From Bacteroidota bacterium (GTDB taxonomy: Bacteria > Bacteroidota > Bacteroidia > Bacteroidales > UBA10428): a stretch of 12,877 nucleotides of DNA. This document shows, one piece after another, positions 12,326 to 12,877 of this stretch (within the stretch, counting starts at the first letter, position 1; each line of letters begins with the position of its first letter). The notes under the pieces are model-generated. The model was not told where the DNA came from. It made no database searches and saw nothing but the letters and a program-made list of their open reading frames with translations. A program made the translations under genes and the position numbers. The DNA lies in contig JAGDMB010000066.1 of assembly GCA_017860375.1 (NCBI GenBank), positions 1 to 12,877 on the forward strand. Direction: 5' to 3'.

Positions 12326-12877
12326 ATGAGTGAAGACATAAATATCCATGCGTTTTCTGTAACGGAAGAAGAAAGGGAAATTGACCGGCAGTTGCGGCCG
12401 CAAAGGTTTGATGATTTCAAGGGGCAGGATAAGGTGGTGGATAACCTGAAGGTCTTTGTGCAGGCGGCCCTCATGCGCAATGAATCGCTGGATCATGTGT
12501 TGCTGTCAGGACCGCCGGGCCTCGGAAAAACAACCCTTGCCAATATCATTGCAAGGGAACTGGGAAGCAACATTAAAACAACTTCCGGTCCGGTTCTGGA
12601 AAAAGCCGGCGATCTGGCCGGCATTCTTACCAACCTGGAGACGAACGATGTGTTGTTCATTGATGAAATTCACCGTCTGGGCTCGGTAGTGGAAGAATTT
12701 CTGTATTCCGCCATGGAGGATTATAAAATCGACCTCGTAATTGATAAGGGTCCCAGTGCCCGGTCCGTTCAAATACAGATCAATCCCTTCACGTTGATCG
12801 GCGCTACCACACGATCGGGTTTATTGACGAGTCCGCTGCGTGCACGGTTTGGAATCAATTCCCATCTGGAATATTAT
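12326..12877 (+). CDS. ruvB: Holliday junction branch-migration helicase RuvB (truncated by window end)
   Basis: AAA+ motor that, with RuvA, drives branch migration of Holliday junctions in recombinational repair. Only the first 184 codons are in the window; the full protein is normally about 340 residues. Visible are the N-terminal RPQRFDDFKGQDKVVDNL (24-41), Walker A GPPGLGKTT (62-70, K68), Walker B VLFIDEIHRL (109-118, D113 and E114), and the sensor 1/arginine-finger block IGATTRSGLLTSPLRARFG (158-176), with R174 as the likely arginine finger. ATG 12326 gives the normal N-terminus MSEDINIHAF. It follows the MORN-variant gene by 12 bp with no terminator between, so it is probably transcribed from the nadA promoter unless an internal promoter exists. 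Confidence 0.97.
   Translation, partial: MSEDINIHAFSVTEEEREIDRQLRPQRFDDFKGQDKVVDNLKVFVQAALMRNESLDHVLLSGPPGLGKTTLANIIARELGSNIKTTSGPVLEKAGDLAGILTNLETNDVLFIDEIHRLGSVVEEFLYSAMEDYKIDLVIDKGPSARSVQIQINPFTLIGATTRSGLLTSPLRARFGINSHLEYY

Overview
This window looks like chromosomal core DNA from a member of the Bacteroidota, probably near Bacteroidales/Marinilabiliales rather than Flavobacteriia, although the genus cannot be told. The evidence is the absence of strong Shine-Dalgarno sites, good matches to the Bacteroidota -7 promoter box TAnnTTTG before several genes, a PorT-type outer-membrane barrel, a fused SpmA-SpmB-like membrane protein, and a secreted MORN-variant (YwqK-type) repeat protein. All function calls come from reading motifs; no database search was run.

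Layout. Positions 23-940 encode a cation diffusion facilitator with altered metal ligands. A short gap leads to ribonuclease R and, 18 bp downstream, a SpmA/SpmB-like fused membrane protein that seems to lack about 50 residues of its first half. Two minus-strand genes converge on it: a PorT-like barrel (4404-5033) and, upstream of that, a sirtuin (5249-5947). The gap between those two holds an unusual tract of degenerate short tandem repeats whose unit length changes from 8 to 9 to 7 nt. Divergently from the sirtuin runs dnaG, with a nearly erased zinc site, followed by a VanZ-like membrane protein. That gene overlaps tail to tail with rrf2, which lies 3 bp behind rpiB on the minus strand.

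An AT-rich 442-bp intergenic region (9293-9734) separates divergent rpiB and nadA. It carries recognisable promoters and repeated short words around the nadA promoter. nadA overlaps a MORN-variant repeat gene by 4 bp (ATGA), and that gene is followed 12 bp later by ruvB, which runs off the window end.

How the genes relate. This is mostly housekeeping: RNA decay (RNase R), replication priming (DnaG), recombination (RuvB), NAD synthesis (NadA) and NAD use (sirtuin), and pentose phosphate metabolism (RpiB). There is no mobile element, CRISPR array, RNA gene or obvious defence island. The points most worth a second look are the DnaG with three of four zinc ligands replaced, the period-switching repeat tract, the apparent in-frame deletion in the SpmAB fusion, the repeated words around the nadA promoter, and the transcriptional linkage nadA-MORN-ruvB.
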